This document shows, piece by piece, positions 17,768 through 27,500 of a stretch of 32,381 bases of DNA. Each line of letters begins with the position of its first letter. Within the stretch, counting starts at the first letter, position 1. The position numbers were made by a program, and so were the translations under genes. Where the stretch lies: assembly GCA_949373265.1 (NCBI GenBank), contig CASICT010000025.1, positions 1 through 32,381 on the forward strand, in the 5' to 3' direction. Source of the stretch: Candidatus Poseidoniaceae archaeon (GTDB taxonomy: Archaea; Thermoplasmatota; Poseidoniia; Poseidoniales; Poseidoniaceae). The notes below the pieces were generated by a model. It did not search any database, had not been told where the DNA came from, and saw only the letters and a program-made list of their open reading frames with translations.

Positions 17768-18448
17768 GTGGACACTCCACCGCTGTGCATGGTACTAACA
17801 GACGGAGTCCACGGTCCTGCCCTCGCTCCAGTCGAATTATTAGCAATAAATACGCTTTTGATTACCATTTCGTTCTTCCTTTTGTGCAGACCTACCCATT
17901 CTGCTAAGAGGGAAATTCTTGTTCTAACAAGTATCACTGCAGCGGCTGCAGCAAGCCGTATTTTGCTAGAACCATTTCCTAATGTTCAACCATTAACCAT
18001 GATGTGCTTGGTTATGGGTGCAACCTTGGGGGCACGTCGAGGAATGGCGTTTGCAGTAATTGCAACAATGCTATCGAACCTTGTATTATCTCATGGCTGG
18101 TGGACTTTATTCCAAGCTAGCGGCTGGGCTGCAATTGCTTTTGCAGGCTCTCGTCTTGGTCTTGTAATCGGCAATGTAGTAGAAATGAAGCGCTTAGCAA
18201 TCACTGCAGTCATCGTTTCAGTTCTATTCGATTGGTGGGTTTCACTATCTATCGTTACAAGCGGAATGACCATCTCTGAGTTTGGAATCTATCTATTAAA
18301 CGGCTTACCATTCGATGCATTACACGCAGTTGCTAGTTTGGTTAGTGCGGTATGGATTGCTCCTTGGCTAGCGAATTTAGTATTCGAAGAGACTACACAA
18401 ATCGAGGAGCCACAGGTAAGTGGTGAGGCTGATGTCATCGCCGCTTAA
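17768..18448 (+). CDS. ECF-type transporter substrate-binding (S) component
   Basis: About 226 residues with six to seven hydrophobic helices. Key block: ASRILLEPFPNVQPLTMMCL, then MGATLGARRGMAFAVIA, then SNLVLSHGWWTLFQASGWAA. This order (R-x-L-x-x-x-P-N-x-Q-P, G-x-x-x-G-x-R-x-G, LSNxxLxxGxWTxxQ) is that of ECF S components of the vitamin or cobalamin (CbrT-like) group. The S component gives specificity; energising EcfA ATPases and EcfT are not in this window and would have to be supplied from elsewhere. The start is uncertain: GTG 17768 follows the previous stop by 10 nt; ATG 17789 is the alternative; the frame is open further upstream inside the preceding gene. It overlaps pth2 by 17 bp. 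Confidence 0.68.
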   Translation: MDTPPLCMVLTDGVHGPALAPVELLAINTLLITISFFLLCRPTHSAKREILVLTSITAAAAASRILLEPFPNVQPLTMMCLVMGATLGARRGMAFAVIATMLSNLVLSHGWWTLFQASGWAAIAFAGSRLGLVIGNVVEMKRLAITAVIVSVLFDWWVSLSIVTSGMTISEFGIYLLNGLPFDALHAVASLVSAVWIAPWLANLVFEETTQIEEPQVSGEADVIAA

Positions 18449-18800
18449 TGAAGTTACAATGGTCCTAGTGACCCGTGATGACCTCAAACTTTCCAAAGGT
18501 AAGTTAGCCGCTCAGTGTGCACATGCAGCAGTTGATTGTGCTATGAGTGCGAAGAAGAAAGCCGCTCGATTATATGAGAGGTGGAATCTGGTTGGAGCTC
18601 GTAAAATTGTACTCCGGGCCGATGACGAAATACATCTTCGACAATTGTATGCTAAGGCTTTAGAAGGCGGTCTTATTTGCTCATTGATCAAGGATGCAGG
18701 ACATACCGAGATACCACCGGGTACTGTGACAGTCTTGGGTATTGGGCCATCTCCTCGTTCAGCAGTTGATGCTATCACAGGCGACCTGAAACTGCTTTGA
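18432..18800 (+). CDS. pth2: Peptidyl-tRNA hydrolase, archaeal type (Pth2)
   Basis: 122 residues. It releases peptides from prematurely dissociated peptidyl-tRNA. The Pth2 family is clear from MVLVTRDDLKLSKGKLAAQ, CAHAAVDCA (the conserved A-H-A after the first helix), WNLVGARKIVLRADDE, LYAKALEGGLICSLIKDAGH, TEIPPGTVTVLGIGP and the ending DAITGDLKLL. ATG 18432 has GAGG 3 nt before it; a later ATG at 18459 would begin right at the first core strand and is less likely. The gene begins inside the 3' end of the S-component gene, so the two are co-transcribed. Confidence 0.96.
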   Translation: MSSPLNEVTMVLVTRDDLKLSKGKLAAQCAHAAVDCAMSAKKKAARLYERWNLVGARKIVLRADDEIHLRQLYAKALEGGLICSLIKDAGHTEIPPGTVTVLGIGPSPRSAVDAITGDLKLL

Positions 18801-18822
18801 GTGAAAGCGGTGTGGACTGGCC

Positions 18823-19863
18823 ATGCGCGAGTATATTTCCGACCGTGTTGATGTTCGTAGTGACACAGTCACCAAGCCTACTGCGGCTATGCGCGCAGTA
18901 ATGGAGAAGGCGGAAGTTGGAGATGATGTTCTCGGCGACGACCCGACGGTCAACGAACTTCAGAATCGTCTTGCTAAGATGTTTGGTAAGGAAGCAGCAT
19001 TATTCGTTGCAAGTGGAACCATGTCAAACGCGATTGCTCTGAGGACGCACACAGTTCCAGGCGATGAAATCGTATGCGATAAGACGGCTCACATCTACAA
19101 GTACGAAGGTGGGGGCTATGCTGCACTTTGTGGCGCATCGATCTCTCTTGTTGAAGGAGAAGGTGGTTTAATGACGGCAGACCAAGTAAAGTCTGCAATC
19201 CGTAAGGCAGAAGGTTCAGGTTCACATTATCCGGATGGAACACTCGTCTGTGTAGAGAACACTTCCAACCTTGGAGGTGGTGCTTGTTATACTCAAGAAG
19301 CACTCGATGAGATTGCAGCTGTAGCAAAAGCAAACGGCTGCGCAACTCACATAGACGGCGCTAGAATATTCAATGCAGCAATCACAACAGGAGTGGATGT
19401 AGCACGGATGTGTCGCGATTATGATTCGGTTTCGATTTGCCTATCCAAGGGACTTGGCGCACCGGTAGGGTCTGTTCTAGTTGGTTCTCAACATTTCATC
19501 AACAAGGCACACCGCTGGCGCAAGATGTTTGGTGGGGGCTGGAGGCAAGCAGGAATACTTGCTGCTGCAGGATTGTATACTCTCGACCACCATATCGACC
19601 GTCTAGTAGAAGACCACGTACGGGCAAGAAGAGTTGCAGAAGCGATTAACTCGATGGATAATTTCAGTGTTGATATGGATGCGGTTCAATCGAATTTAGT
19701 CTATGTAAATTGTAATATTCCTGCTGCAGATGTAGTCACCTCATTGGCAGAATACGGAATTGATATGTTTGACCTTCCATACAACCGGGTTAGGGTGGCT
19801 ATTCATCTGCACATTACGGACGAAGACGTAGAACGTATCATCGCTGCTTTCGCTGCACAGTGA
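18823..19863 (+). CDS. ltaE: Low-specificity L-threonine aldolase
   Basis: 346 residues, normal length. A PLP enzyme of fold type I that cleaves threonine or allo-threonine to glycine and acetaldehyde. Seen: DVRSDTVTKPT at the N-terminus, GDDVLGDDPTVNELQ, the PLP-contacting FVASGTMSNAIAL, ENTSNLGGG, the Asp-containing THIDGARIFNA and the Schiff-base lysine K209 in CLSKGLGAPVGS, then FGGGWRQAGILAAAGLYTL. No strong ribosome site precedes ATG 18823, which starts 22 bp after pth2. The 3' end overlaps the convergent thioredoxin-like gene by 26 bp. Confidence 0.95.
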   Translation: MREYISDRVDVRSDTVTKPTAAMRAVMEKAEVGDDVLGDDPTVNELQNRLAKMFGKEAALFVASGTMSNAIALRTHTVPGDEIVCDKTAHIYKYEGGGYAALCGASISLVEGEGGLMTADQVKSAIRKAEGSGSHYPDGTLVCVENTSNLGGGACYTQEALDEIAAVAKANGCATHIDGARIFNAAITTGVDVARMCRDYDSVSICLSKGLGAPVGSVLVGSQHFINKAHRWRKMFGGGWRQAGILAAAGLYTLDHHIDRLVEDHVRARRVAEAINSMDNFSVDMDAVQSNLVYVNCNIPAADVVTSLAEYGIDMFDLPYNRVRVAIHLHITDEDVERIIAAFAAQ

Positions 19864-20773
19864 ATGCTGCAACCATTATCACGGATAGAACGGCAATGAA
19901 ACCGATACTTGGAAGACCTTTCTCTTCTTTGTCATCATCCTCACACCCTTCTGGAATCATGCACTCTTTTTCTTCTTCTACTGGGTCTTCACCTTCAGTC
20001 TCAGGTAACATTACTTCATGGATTAGGTGAACCTCTAAATCATCATCATCGTAAGCAGCAGGTAGTATTACTTCCATACTTCCCGACATAGAATCGCCGA
20101 GTTCTATAATCGCACGAACACTCTCATGATAGTATTCTTCTTGATTACCTCCTTCTGGGAAGTAAGCAAGGTTTTCAACAACCCATATCGAACTCTTGAT
20201 AGTTGCACCTTCTGGAATTACGGAACTATCTATAACTAAATTCCATGTTGCGATAGCGTTGGAATCATTGGTGGCTACAACCCATCCAAGTGTAGTTGCG
20301 CCCTGGCCCAGATTCAATGCCTTTTCCAGATTACTATTGTAATCATCTTGTAAAGAATCTCCAGAAGGAACGCTTCCAACTTGTCTAATTGTGCCATTGA
20401 ATACAGCAGTTGGTGGCAATCTTTGTTGGTATCTCTCAATCCACCTATCGTCACCTTCTTGAGACCCTAGCGGGTCTTCATTTTCTCCGATGAATCTATG
20501 AAAGTGGTATTGTTGCATGTGGTTTGTCTCTTCAACGTCGTCCAAGGCATGCTCAGCGTCAACGCAATTTGTACACCATGTGGCAGTATAGTCTTCAACA
20601 ATAGCAGGTAAATCCGAAAGGCTAATCGTTGCATTTCCCGAAATGTTTGCATCAATATGCACTCCCCCAAATACAAAACCTACATCATCCAACTCTTGTG
20701 GATCGCCAGCATTAGTAGACGGTATAACTGAAATTAACATTACCAGAATTATGCCGATAGCCCTTACTCGCAT
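19838..20773 (-). CDS. Secreted, membrane-anchored thioredoxin-like protein
   Basis: 311 residues from ATG 20773; an open extension to GTG 20845 would put 24 polar residues before the signal peptide and is rejected. Signal peptide: MRVRAIGIILVMLISVIPST. A thioredoxin-type redox motif, TATWCTNCVDAE, gives the CxxC pair at residues 67 and 70, followed by a helix and later LPPTAVFNGT with the cis-proline expected of the fold. A beta domain follows (about 150-260), then an acidic linker containing two cysteines (ECMIPEGCEDDDK) and a C-terminal TM anchor with basic end (LPSIGFIAVLSVIMVAAFTV, then QRKQR). It probably acts outside the cell on disulfides of surface proteins; the partner is unknown. 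Confidence 0.8.
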   Translation of the reverse strand: MRVRAIGIILVMLISVIPSTNAGDPQELDDVGFVFGGVHIDANISGNATISLSDLPAIVEDYTATWCTNCVDAEHALDDVEETNHMQQYHFHRFIGENEDPLGSQEGDDRWIERYQQRLPPTAVFNGTIRQVGSVPSGDSLQDDYNSNLEKALNLGQGATTLGWVVATNDSNAIATWNLVIDSSVIPEGATIKSSIWVVENLAYFPEGGNQEEYYHESVRAIIELGDSMSGSMEVILPAAYDDDDLEVHLIHEVMLPETEGEDPVEEEKECMIPEGCEDDDKEEKGLPSIGFIAVLSVIMVAAFTVQRKQR

Positions 20774-20850
20774 ATATGTGGTAACGGCGCACATATTTTC
20801 AATGATTGCCTTACAAGTATCAGGCGTGGGTTCAATAACCCCCACCGTAG

Positions 20851-20871
20851 AGTATATTCGTCCCGTGGTGA
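20851..20871 (+). promoter_or_regulatory. Possible TATA box and ribosome site of the helicase-nuclease operon
   Basis: AGTATATTC at 20851-20859 is TATA-like, and GGTGA at 20867-20871 lies 6 nt before ATG 20878. The TATA is so close that transcription would start near the ATG, which conflicts with use of the GGTGA, so only one of the two is likely functional. Confidence 0.25.
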
Positions 20872-20877
20872 AAATTA

Positions 20878-23800
20878 ATGATGCCTGCTATAGATTCTAA
20901 ACACGCTGGTCTCTCTATGGAGGCGATAGAGGCGGGGGTTGGAACTCCAGATTGGCTACTGGAGTCGATAGTTTCGGGTAAACGGCTAATGATTATTCAT
21001 CCAACCGAGTCATCAAGAAAACAAGCCATAAGTAAGTTGCATTCGATGATGGATGGGGGAATTGTAGATTCATCTCACCACCTAACTATTCAGAGATTCA
21101 TGTCGATGTTGCATATCGACTTACGGCTACCCGCTGTAATGGAAGAAGATGGAGTAACATTCGAATTAACTCATCGGGCCTTGTCGTCTCACGCCACAGA
21201 TTACGGATTTCCTCTGATTCAACCAAATCCCCAGCACTCATGGACGCGCTCGAGATCTCAAAGGATTCTTTCGTTGCACAAAGAGATTATTTCTTTGATA
21301 AAACCGCAGGATTGGGATGACGATCCTGGGGCTATGACCTGTGACAAAGTATTGAAGAAATTAGAGTCACAAACGGGAATGACACACCCTTCTCGTCGTA
21401 CAAGAGTTGTTCTTGATGGCCTAAATAAATCTGAAGCAACACCCTTCACCCTCCGAGATATTGATGGGATAGTTATGTTAGACCATGCAAGTAGTCTAAA
21501 CGAAGTCGAGATTGCTATAATGAGTAGAATAAGCCAACAAGTAAACCTTCACCAATTAGTAAACCCTGGCTCTCATCGTCTAGGTTTTCATGGAGAGTAC
21601 ATCGAAGATATACATCCCGTTAGAAAACAATCAGAACTCCCTAATTGGGTTCCCGAACATACAGTTTGGATTCCTAAAGCAAAACAGAGTTGGAAGTCAT
21701 CCTCCTCGGATAGTGAAATTTTCCATCTGATGGTAGAATCTGAAAATCAGAATATTTCAGCCCTTGGCGATTTATTATCCAGGGTCGAAGGAGATGTAAT
21801 GATAGTCGACGGAGACTCATCGACATTGCAAAGAAAATTATCTTCACACATGGAAAATCATGGTATCCGTTTGCGCGGAGAATCGCTACCGATTTCTTCC
21901 AGCCCTGCAGTCTCTCGAATACTTTCTATCATTGGTATTTCACGTGGCGAGGAAGCTTGGTCGTTGTCTCGTCTTACGGATTTAGTAGAACAGATTGGTC
22001 TTCCAATGACCTGGGAGACTCTTAATTTCGAACATCCAACTAATACTGATTGGAGTCCCAAATTAAACCCGGAGACGCTTGTAGAAATCGCAAGAGGGTT
22101 TCACGTCTTAGGCGGTAGAGGTTCTTTGCGCAGGTGGCTTTCAACACTATCCCAAGCAACCCCCAGATTCCCAGGTGACGAGAGCCAATCCAAGGCATTG
22201 GAAGAGAGCCAATGGTGGCTATCTTCAATGGCAAGATGGATGATGCCAATTCTTTCAAAACAAGATAGGGAGATCGCAATGCAGAAATGTATTGGATGTA
22301 TCTCGGGGGAAGAGTTACCTTTGCCCGAACCACTAGGTAATCCGATTGAATGGTTCAACTCACTTCTGGAACAAATAGACTGGCGATTACTATCTTCTAG
22401 AGACTCTGTCGAATCCAATTCAATTCCGGGACTTCAATATCTCATTGAATCGATAACTAGGCTAACGCAAGAGATTGGAGTTGAGATTGAGGGTGATGAC
22501 TTTTGTGAGATGCTCCAGAATTTATCAAGAAATACCAAACTGCCCTCACGCCGAGGTACAGACACAGGCATTAGGATTCTAAGCCCTAAGCAGGCACTGG
22601 GAACTACTTGTGACGTTTTGATTTTAAGCGGATTGAACTCTAACACATGGTCGATGAAATCCCCTTCAGTACCTTGGCTAGATGAAGTTTCAAGGATGCG
22701 GCTTGGTATTAATCGGCCTGATGATGGCTTACGGAAAGGACGCCACTATCTTCGGCATCTTCTCAACAGTTCAAAGATAGTGATTATTCTCGACTCCAGT
22801 TTACAAGATGGAATCGAGCCGGCTGGTCCTTTAGAAGAATGGTTCAGTGTTATATCAGCAAATGAGAATTTGATAAATCTAGAAACCCCACCTCCTTTCT
22901 TTAATTCTGAGGATTGGAAAGCAGAAACCCCCGACCGCGCTTGGGTTTGGCGAACGATTAAAAATGTAGGATTGCGTTTAGTTCACAAGGTAAGTTCGAT
23001 GGAAATGCTTAGCCACGGAGTAAGGACTCACCGTAGCGGAAATCTCCCTAGAGATGAAGTCCAAAGAGCAGGATTAGCATCGATTGAAAATAGAGAAATA
23101 ACAAGTCTACCATTGAATCATAACTCCATCCTAGAAGCCGTAAGGATTGATTTATTACCAGACCAATATCAACGACGTAGCAATGTCTCATCCTTAGAAG
23201 CAGGAGACATATTCCCATTCCAAGATTCGGGTAAAATGATTAGAACTAAGGATTACAGATTGATTCCAAATAGAAATTACATTCCACAGGCCAGAGGCTC
23301 TTCACAATGGCCACATCTCGGCGAAGTAACAGAAAAGAAAACAATTCTGGGCATAGACCCAAGACCAATAGTTCCTTCATCGACAGGTATCAAATCGTTG
23401 GATGAAAGAATTGGCATTACTGGAGTCAATCTTAGACTTCCAAAAGTTTGGTCACAAAGCCGATTACAAGCATGGTTAAATTGTCCAAGGAAGGCATGGT
23501 TTGACCGTCATTTGAGATTGGGTAGAGAGGAGAGTGTCCCTGAAGACATTGCTGCAAATGCGAGAGGAAATATTGTTCATTTTGTTGAGGAAGCGGTTCT
23601 ACGGGCGCATGGCTTGAATGAGAAACAAGTTCCTTCACAACCCATTAAACTAGCCGATGGTCCAATCAAAGATATCAATGATGCATGGCTAGTAGCACTC
23701 AAAACACTAGTGGAAAAGGCACCATGGATGAAACGTGCTGATGGAGTATCTGCGCATCGTTGCAGGGATTTAATCGGCGTCTCACCCACTCAATGGAACT

Positions 23801-24540
23801 CTTGGTTGGAAGGGGGAGATCCGATTCCAATAGGGGGCCGTCTTGGAAGAATGATTCAAGCAGATTTTGAATTGAGTGATTGCGCTCCTTTGGCTAGTGA
23901 ATGGGAAGTTAAGGAAAATAGCAAGGACAATGTCACAATTGTTTTGCCACCCTCTCCTGAACAAGAAGGAGAAGAAAAGAGTTTCAAATTGACAGGGTTT
24001 ATCGATAAAGTCGATGCAATAATTGTTGATTATGATTTGCAAAAAAATGCAGGAGTAATTCCTTTAGATTTAGATTTGAATCAGGAAGTAGAAATTAGTA
24101 AATTGGTAATAATTAGAGACATTAAATCGATGGATGGCCCTAATGATAATGGCAAAGACTTACGCCATATGAAAGGATTGTTCGATGAAATACAACTCGC
24201 TCTATATGCCAGAGCTTGGGAAGTAAGCAATCCGGGCCACAGGGTCATTGGAGTTGGAGTGACTCAGGTCGGAATAGATACTCAGCCGTGGGTTGAAATC
24301 GACCCTGAATTCGTTGAGTTGCTGGCTGATTCTTCAGTTGGCATAATCACTCAAAATTTGGTTAACCAATACCGTCGCCCTGGTGAAAAAACGCCGGCTT
24401 TATCGAATCCATTTAGAGCATGGATGCGAGAACGAATTACTACCGCTAGCCGGGTTATTGAGAATGCCGAAGCAGGAAAAATCCCATGTAATTGTCCAAC
24501 TATCGATTCTTGTAGAAGTACGAAGAGAGGTGGATGGTGA
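20878..24540 (+). CDS. addB: AddB-like helicase-nuclease subunit with Fe-S RecB-family nuclease domain
   Basis: 1220 residues. The C-terminal third is a PD-(D/E)XK nuclease: H near 898 (GNIVHFVEEA), D1043 in GFIDKVDAI, D1081-x-K1083 in IIRDIKSM, and Q1106/Y1110 in EIQLALYARAW. Four cysteines frame it as in AddB Fe-S nucleases: C869 in WLNCPRKAWF and C1204, C1206, C1212 in the tail; the C-x-C spacing differs from the usual C-x2-C. Upstream, CDVLILSGLNSNTW followed by PSVPWLDEVSRMRLG closely matches bacterial, especially alphaproteobacterial, AddB. The N-terminus (SIVSGKRLMIIHPTESSRKQ) shows no Walker A, so the helicase fold is probably inactive. With the next gene it should process DNA double-strand ends for recombination. 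The gene ends inside the start of the AddA-like gene. Confidence 0.82.
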   Translation: MMPAIDSKHAGLSMEAIEAGVGTPDWLLESIVSGKRLMIIHPTESSRKQAISKLHSMMDGGIVDSSHHLTIQRFMSMLHIDLRLPAVMEEDGVTFELTHRALSSHATDYGFPLIQPNPQHSWTRSRSQRILSLHKEIISLIKPQDWDDDPGAMTCDKVLKKLESQTGMTHPSRRTRVVLDGLNKSEATPFTLRDIDGIVMLDHASSLNEVEIAIMSRISQQVNLHQLVNPGSHRLGFHGEYIEDIHPVRKQSELPNWVPEHTVWIPKAKQSWKSSSSDSEIFHLMVESENQNISALGDLLSRVEGDVMIVDGDSSTLQRKLSSHMENHGIRLRGESLPISSSPAVSRILSIIGISRGEEAWSLSRLTDLVEQIGLPMTWETLNFEHPTNTDWSPKLNPETLVEIARGFHVLGGRGSLRRWLSTLSQATPRFPGDESQSKALEESQWWLSSMARWMMPILSKQDREIAMQKCIGCISGEELPLPEPLGNPIEWFNSLLEQIDWRLLSSRDSVESNSIPGLQYLIESITRLTQEIGVEIEGDDFCEMLQNLSRNTKLPSRRGTDTGIRILSPKQALGTTCDVLILSGLNSNTWSMKSPSVPWLDEVSRMRLGINRPDDGLRKGRHYLRHLLNSSKIVIILDSSLQDGIEPAGPLEEWFSVISANENLINLETPPPFFNSEDWKAETPDRAWVWRTIKNVGLRLVHKVSSMEMLSHGVRTHRSGNLPRDEVQRAGLASIENREITSLPLNHNSILEAVRIDLLPDQYQRRSNVSSLEAGDIFPFQDSGKMIRTKDYRLIPNRNYIPQARGSSQWPHLGEVTEKKTILGIDPRPIVPSSTGIKSLDERIGITGVNLRLPKVWSQSRLQAWLNCPRKAWFDRHLRLGREESVPEDIAANARGNIVHFVEEAVLRAHGLNEKQVPSQPIKLADGPIKDINDAWLVALKTLVEKAPWMKRADGVSAHRCRDLIGVSPTQWNSWLEGGDPIPIGGRLGRMIQADFELSDCAPLASEWEVKENSKDNVTIVLPPSPEQEGEEKSFKLTGFIDKVDAIIVDYDLQKNAGVIPLDLDLNQEVEISKLVIIRDIKSMDGPNDNGKDLRHMKGLFDEIQLALYARAWEVSNPGHRVIGVGVTQVGIDTQPWVEIDPEFVELLADSSVGIITQNLVNQYRRPGEKTPALSNPFRAWMRERITTASRVIENAEAGKIPCNCPTIDSCRSTKRGGW

Positions 24541-27500
24541 TGCAACTAAACCATTCTCAAAAGTTAGGACTTGATATCGACAGGCACATCGCCCTAGATG
24601 CTGGAGCTGGTACGGGCAAAACCACAGTTATGGCCCATCGTTACGTTCAGCATATTTTGTCTCAGAACCAAAGAGCCACTAGGGTGCTCCCACCTGCTCC
24701 TCGCGTTCCACTCAAAGGAATGGGTGCAATACGTTGTCCTGCAAGAGAAAGAACATCTCTGAAAGATTGGCAAGGCCTTCTCCCAACGGAAACAGTAGCC
24801 ATAACTTTCACACGCAAAGCGGCTGCAGAGTTGAAAGGTCGAATTAGAAGACTGATAGCATCTCTAAGAGCCGACTCTCATTTGGATGGAGTCGCAAATG
24901 GGGTGCACGACTCAAGGATTTCTGACCAAGGAGATGTAGAAATGCTGCTTTCACTGATGGAGGATGCTCCGATTTCAACAATCGATTCATTCCTATCTTC
25001 AATCGTCTCACCTTGGATAGGCTTGGTTTGTGACAACCCAGGAAGCGAACAAGTCGATGAAGAAGGCTCGATTTTACTTCGAGAAGAAGCGATACGCACC
25101 GCATGGCGCCTTCAGAAAGGCATAGATGCTGTCGAGGTTGGAATGAGCGGAGATATCGAGGAGTTTTTGGAAGCAAGAGACCGTCTTTCGGTTCGATTAG
25201 GTGGTCAGAGTGCTTCATCCACAGTAATTAGAGGTTTGATGAAACGCTCCTTATTCGTTGAAGAAGCCGCTAGGTCAATGGGCGATAAAGGCAGAAATAT
25301 ATTGGTTGGAGACCTTGATCACTTGTTCTTGAATCCAACTGTTGAAATTCTAGATGAGTGGTATCTAGAATTCCGAGCACTGATAGAAGAATGGGTGGAT
25401 AGTTGGTTAGAAGGAGGGGCTCACTTCGTTACCGGTGCTGACCGTTTGGATGGAATGACTCGTTTCAGATATGCTCAGAATTTATGTACGCTCAATTCTG
25501 AAGACAAAATTTGGAGATTACAGTGGATTTGGCTTGTATCTCATGCCATTACACCACCGGCGAACATTGACAAAATGCAGTGTAAACCATTGTCGAGAGC
25601 TTCCCCTCCAACTTCACAAGGTTGGCCATCTGGTATACTTTCTAAGACTGCTAATAAGGCTATGAGTGCCGATGTCAAGAACATGATAGTAGGTAATGCC
25701 GAGGCAATTTCTGTACCAATCCGTGAAGTGATGAGTACCTCTAATGGTCTATTGCTGAGAAGTATAGGACGCGCCTCATTCTTGCTCAACCCTTGTATTG
25801 CTGAACCAGAATTAATTGATGGACAATATGCCCATCCCCCAAGACTTGGAACGGACCTACCACAATTGCCAGTCGACAGAGCTATGCGATTGACAACCGA
25901 ATTAGAAATTGAAGTAATTCAAGACCTTTTCACTGTAAACAACGGAGTCCAAGAGATACTGACTCGCTTAAAATCGTTGGAGGGCGTAACCGATTATGAC
26001 GACATGCATCGCTTTGCTGAAGATTTACTATTAGCGAGGTGCCCGGCGGTTTGCAGGACATGGTATCCGAAAAAAGTCATCGATGCATTAGACTCAATTG
26101 GCAATAAGCCATGGCGAGATGACCACCTAACCAGAGCAATAGTAGCCAGTGAAGATAAATCGGATGTTCATGAAGATTTGATGAGAAGAATCACAATTTT
26201 GCGAGAACTAAGACGAGGTTATCGGGCATTCATTATCGATGAATATCAGGATACAAATCCACAACACTTCCGACTTTTAGCCCGCTTATGGGGCCGCCGT
26301 CATTTAGAGTCGGATGAGCTAAGACCGCCAGCTGGTGAATGGGACCCTACGGTCTGTATTGTTGGTGACATGAAACAATCAATCTATCGATTCCGTCAAG
26401 CCGAACTTACCGTAATGCGTAGGGCTGTGGAAATCATTCGAACAATAAATGTCGACGAAGCCGCCATGGAGCACCGTCTTGATGATCTTAAGAAAACAGG
26501 TTTTGCAAGAGACCCCCGCCCTATTCCTGGAAAGCCGGAAGAAGGAACTGGTTTTATTCGCTCAAATGCTTTGTTATCAGAGGATTCCAAGAGAGAGAAG
26601 TGGGTGCCGTTTCAAAAAGACGATGGCTCATCCAAAATCGAGTTATCGGCGATTGACAGGCGCTCACAAGGACATATCGAAATGCGAACTAATCATCGAA
26701 CTTTACCTAATTTGATGAATACTATGAATCACATATTCCAAGATACATTCTCATCGCGACACCAAACCCTACCTGGGCCTTGGCATGCTGAAGCCCAAGA
26801 CTTACTCCCTGGCCGAAAATCCGAAACGGAACCTGCCTTTGAATGGATTTTACCAGCGCGTACCGAGGTTGTAGAAATTCCAGAAAGTCTTGAGATACCG
26901 ATTAATCCCTTCGAAAACATTGATTCAACCAACAGAGACCTATCAAACCAGTTGTTAGCAAAACGCTTGGCATCATTGCTAAATGGTCAGAAAGTTAGAG
27001 TCAAAGATTGTGAAAATGACTCATGGAAGGAAGTCGCTGGAGTCGAACATCAAATCCGTCCTGAAGATATTATGATATTAGTATCTTCAAGGAGTAGAAT
27101 CCCAGATATCTTGACTACCTTGGAAGAACATGGAATCCCCGCAGTTGCCGATAAGCAAGGAGTTTTGCTACTACGCCCAGCAGTTCGGCCTTTGATGTCT
27201 TTACTTTGGTTGACCTGTTCTCCTAATGATAGAGCAGCAGCATTAGCAGTGGGACATTCTTGTTTGGTCGGATTAGACGATTCAACACTCAATGACCATT
27301 TATCGAAATCAACAGGAAATCAAATATTAGGATTAGCAAATATCGCACCTACACCTGAATTGAAATCACTATTGGAACGAATTGCTCTGGCAGTTGCTAA
27401 CAACGATATCCGAGGGGCTATTATCACTGCAATAGACCACTCGGATTTACTCAGAACATTTCCTCGAGAGGGAGATAGACAGGACGTCAATAATTGGCTT

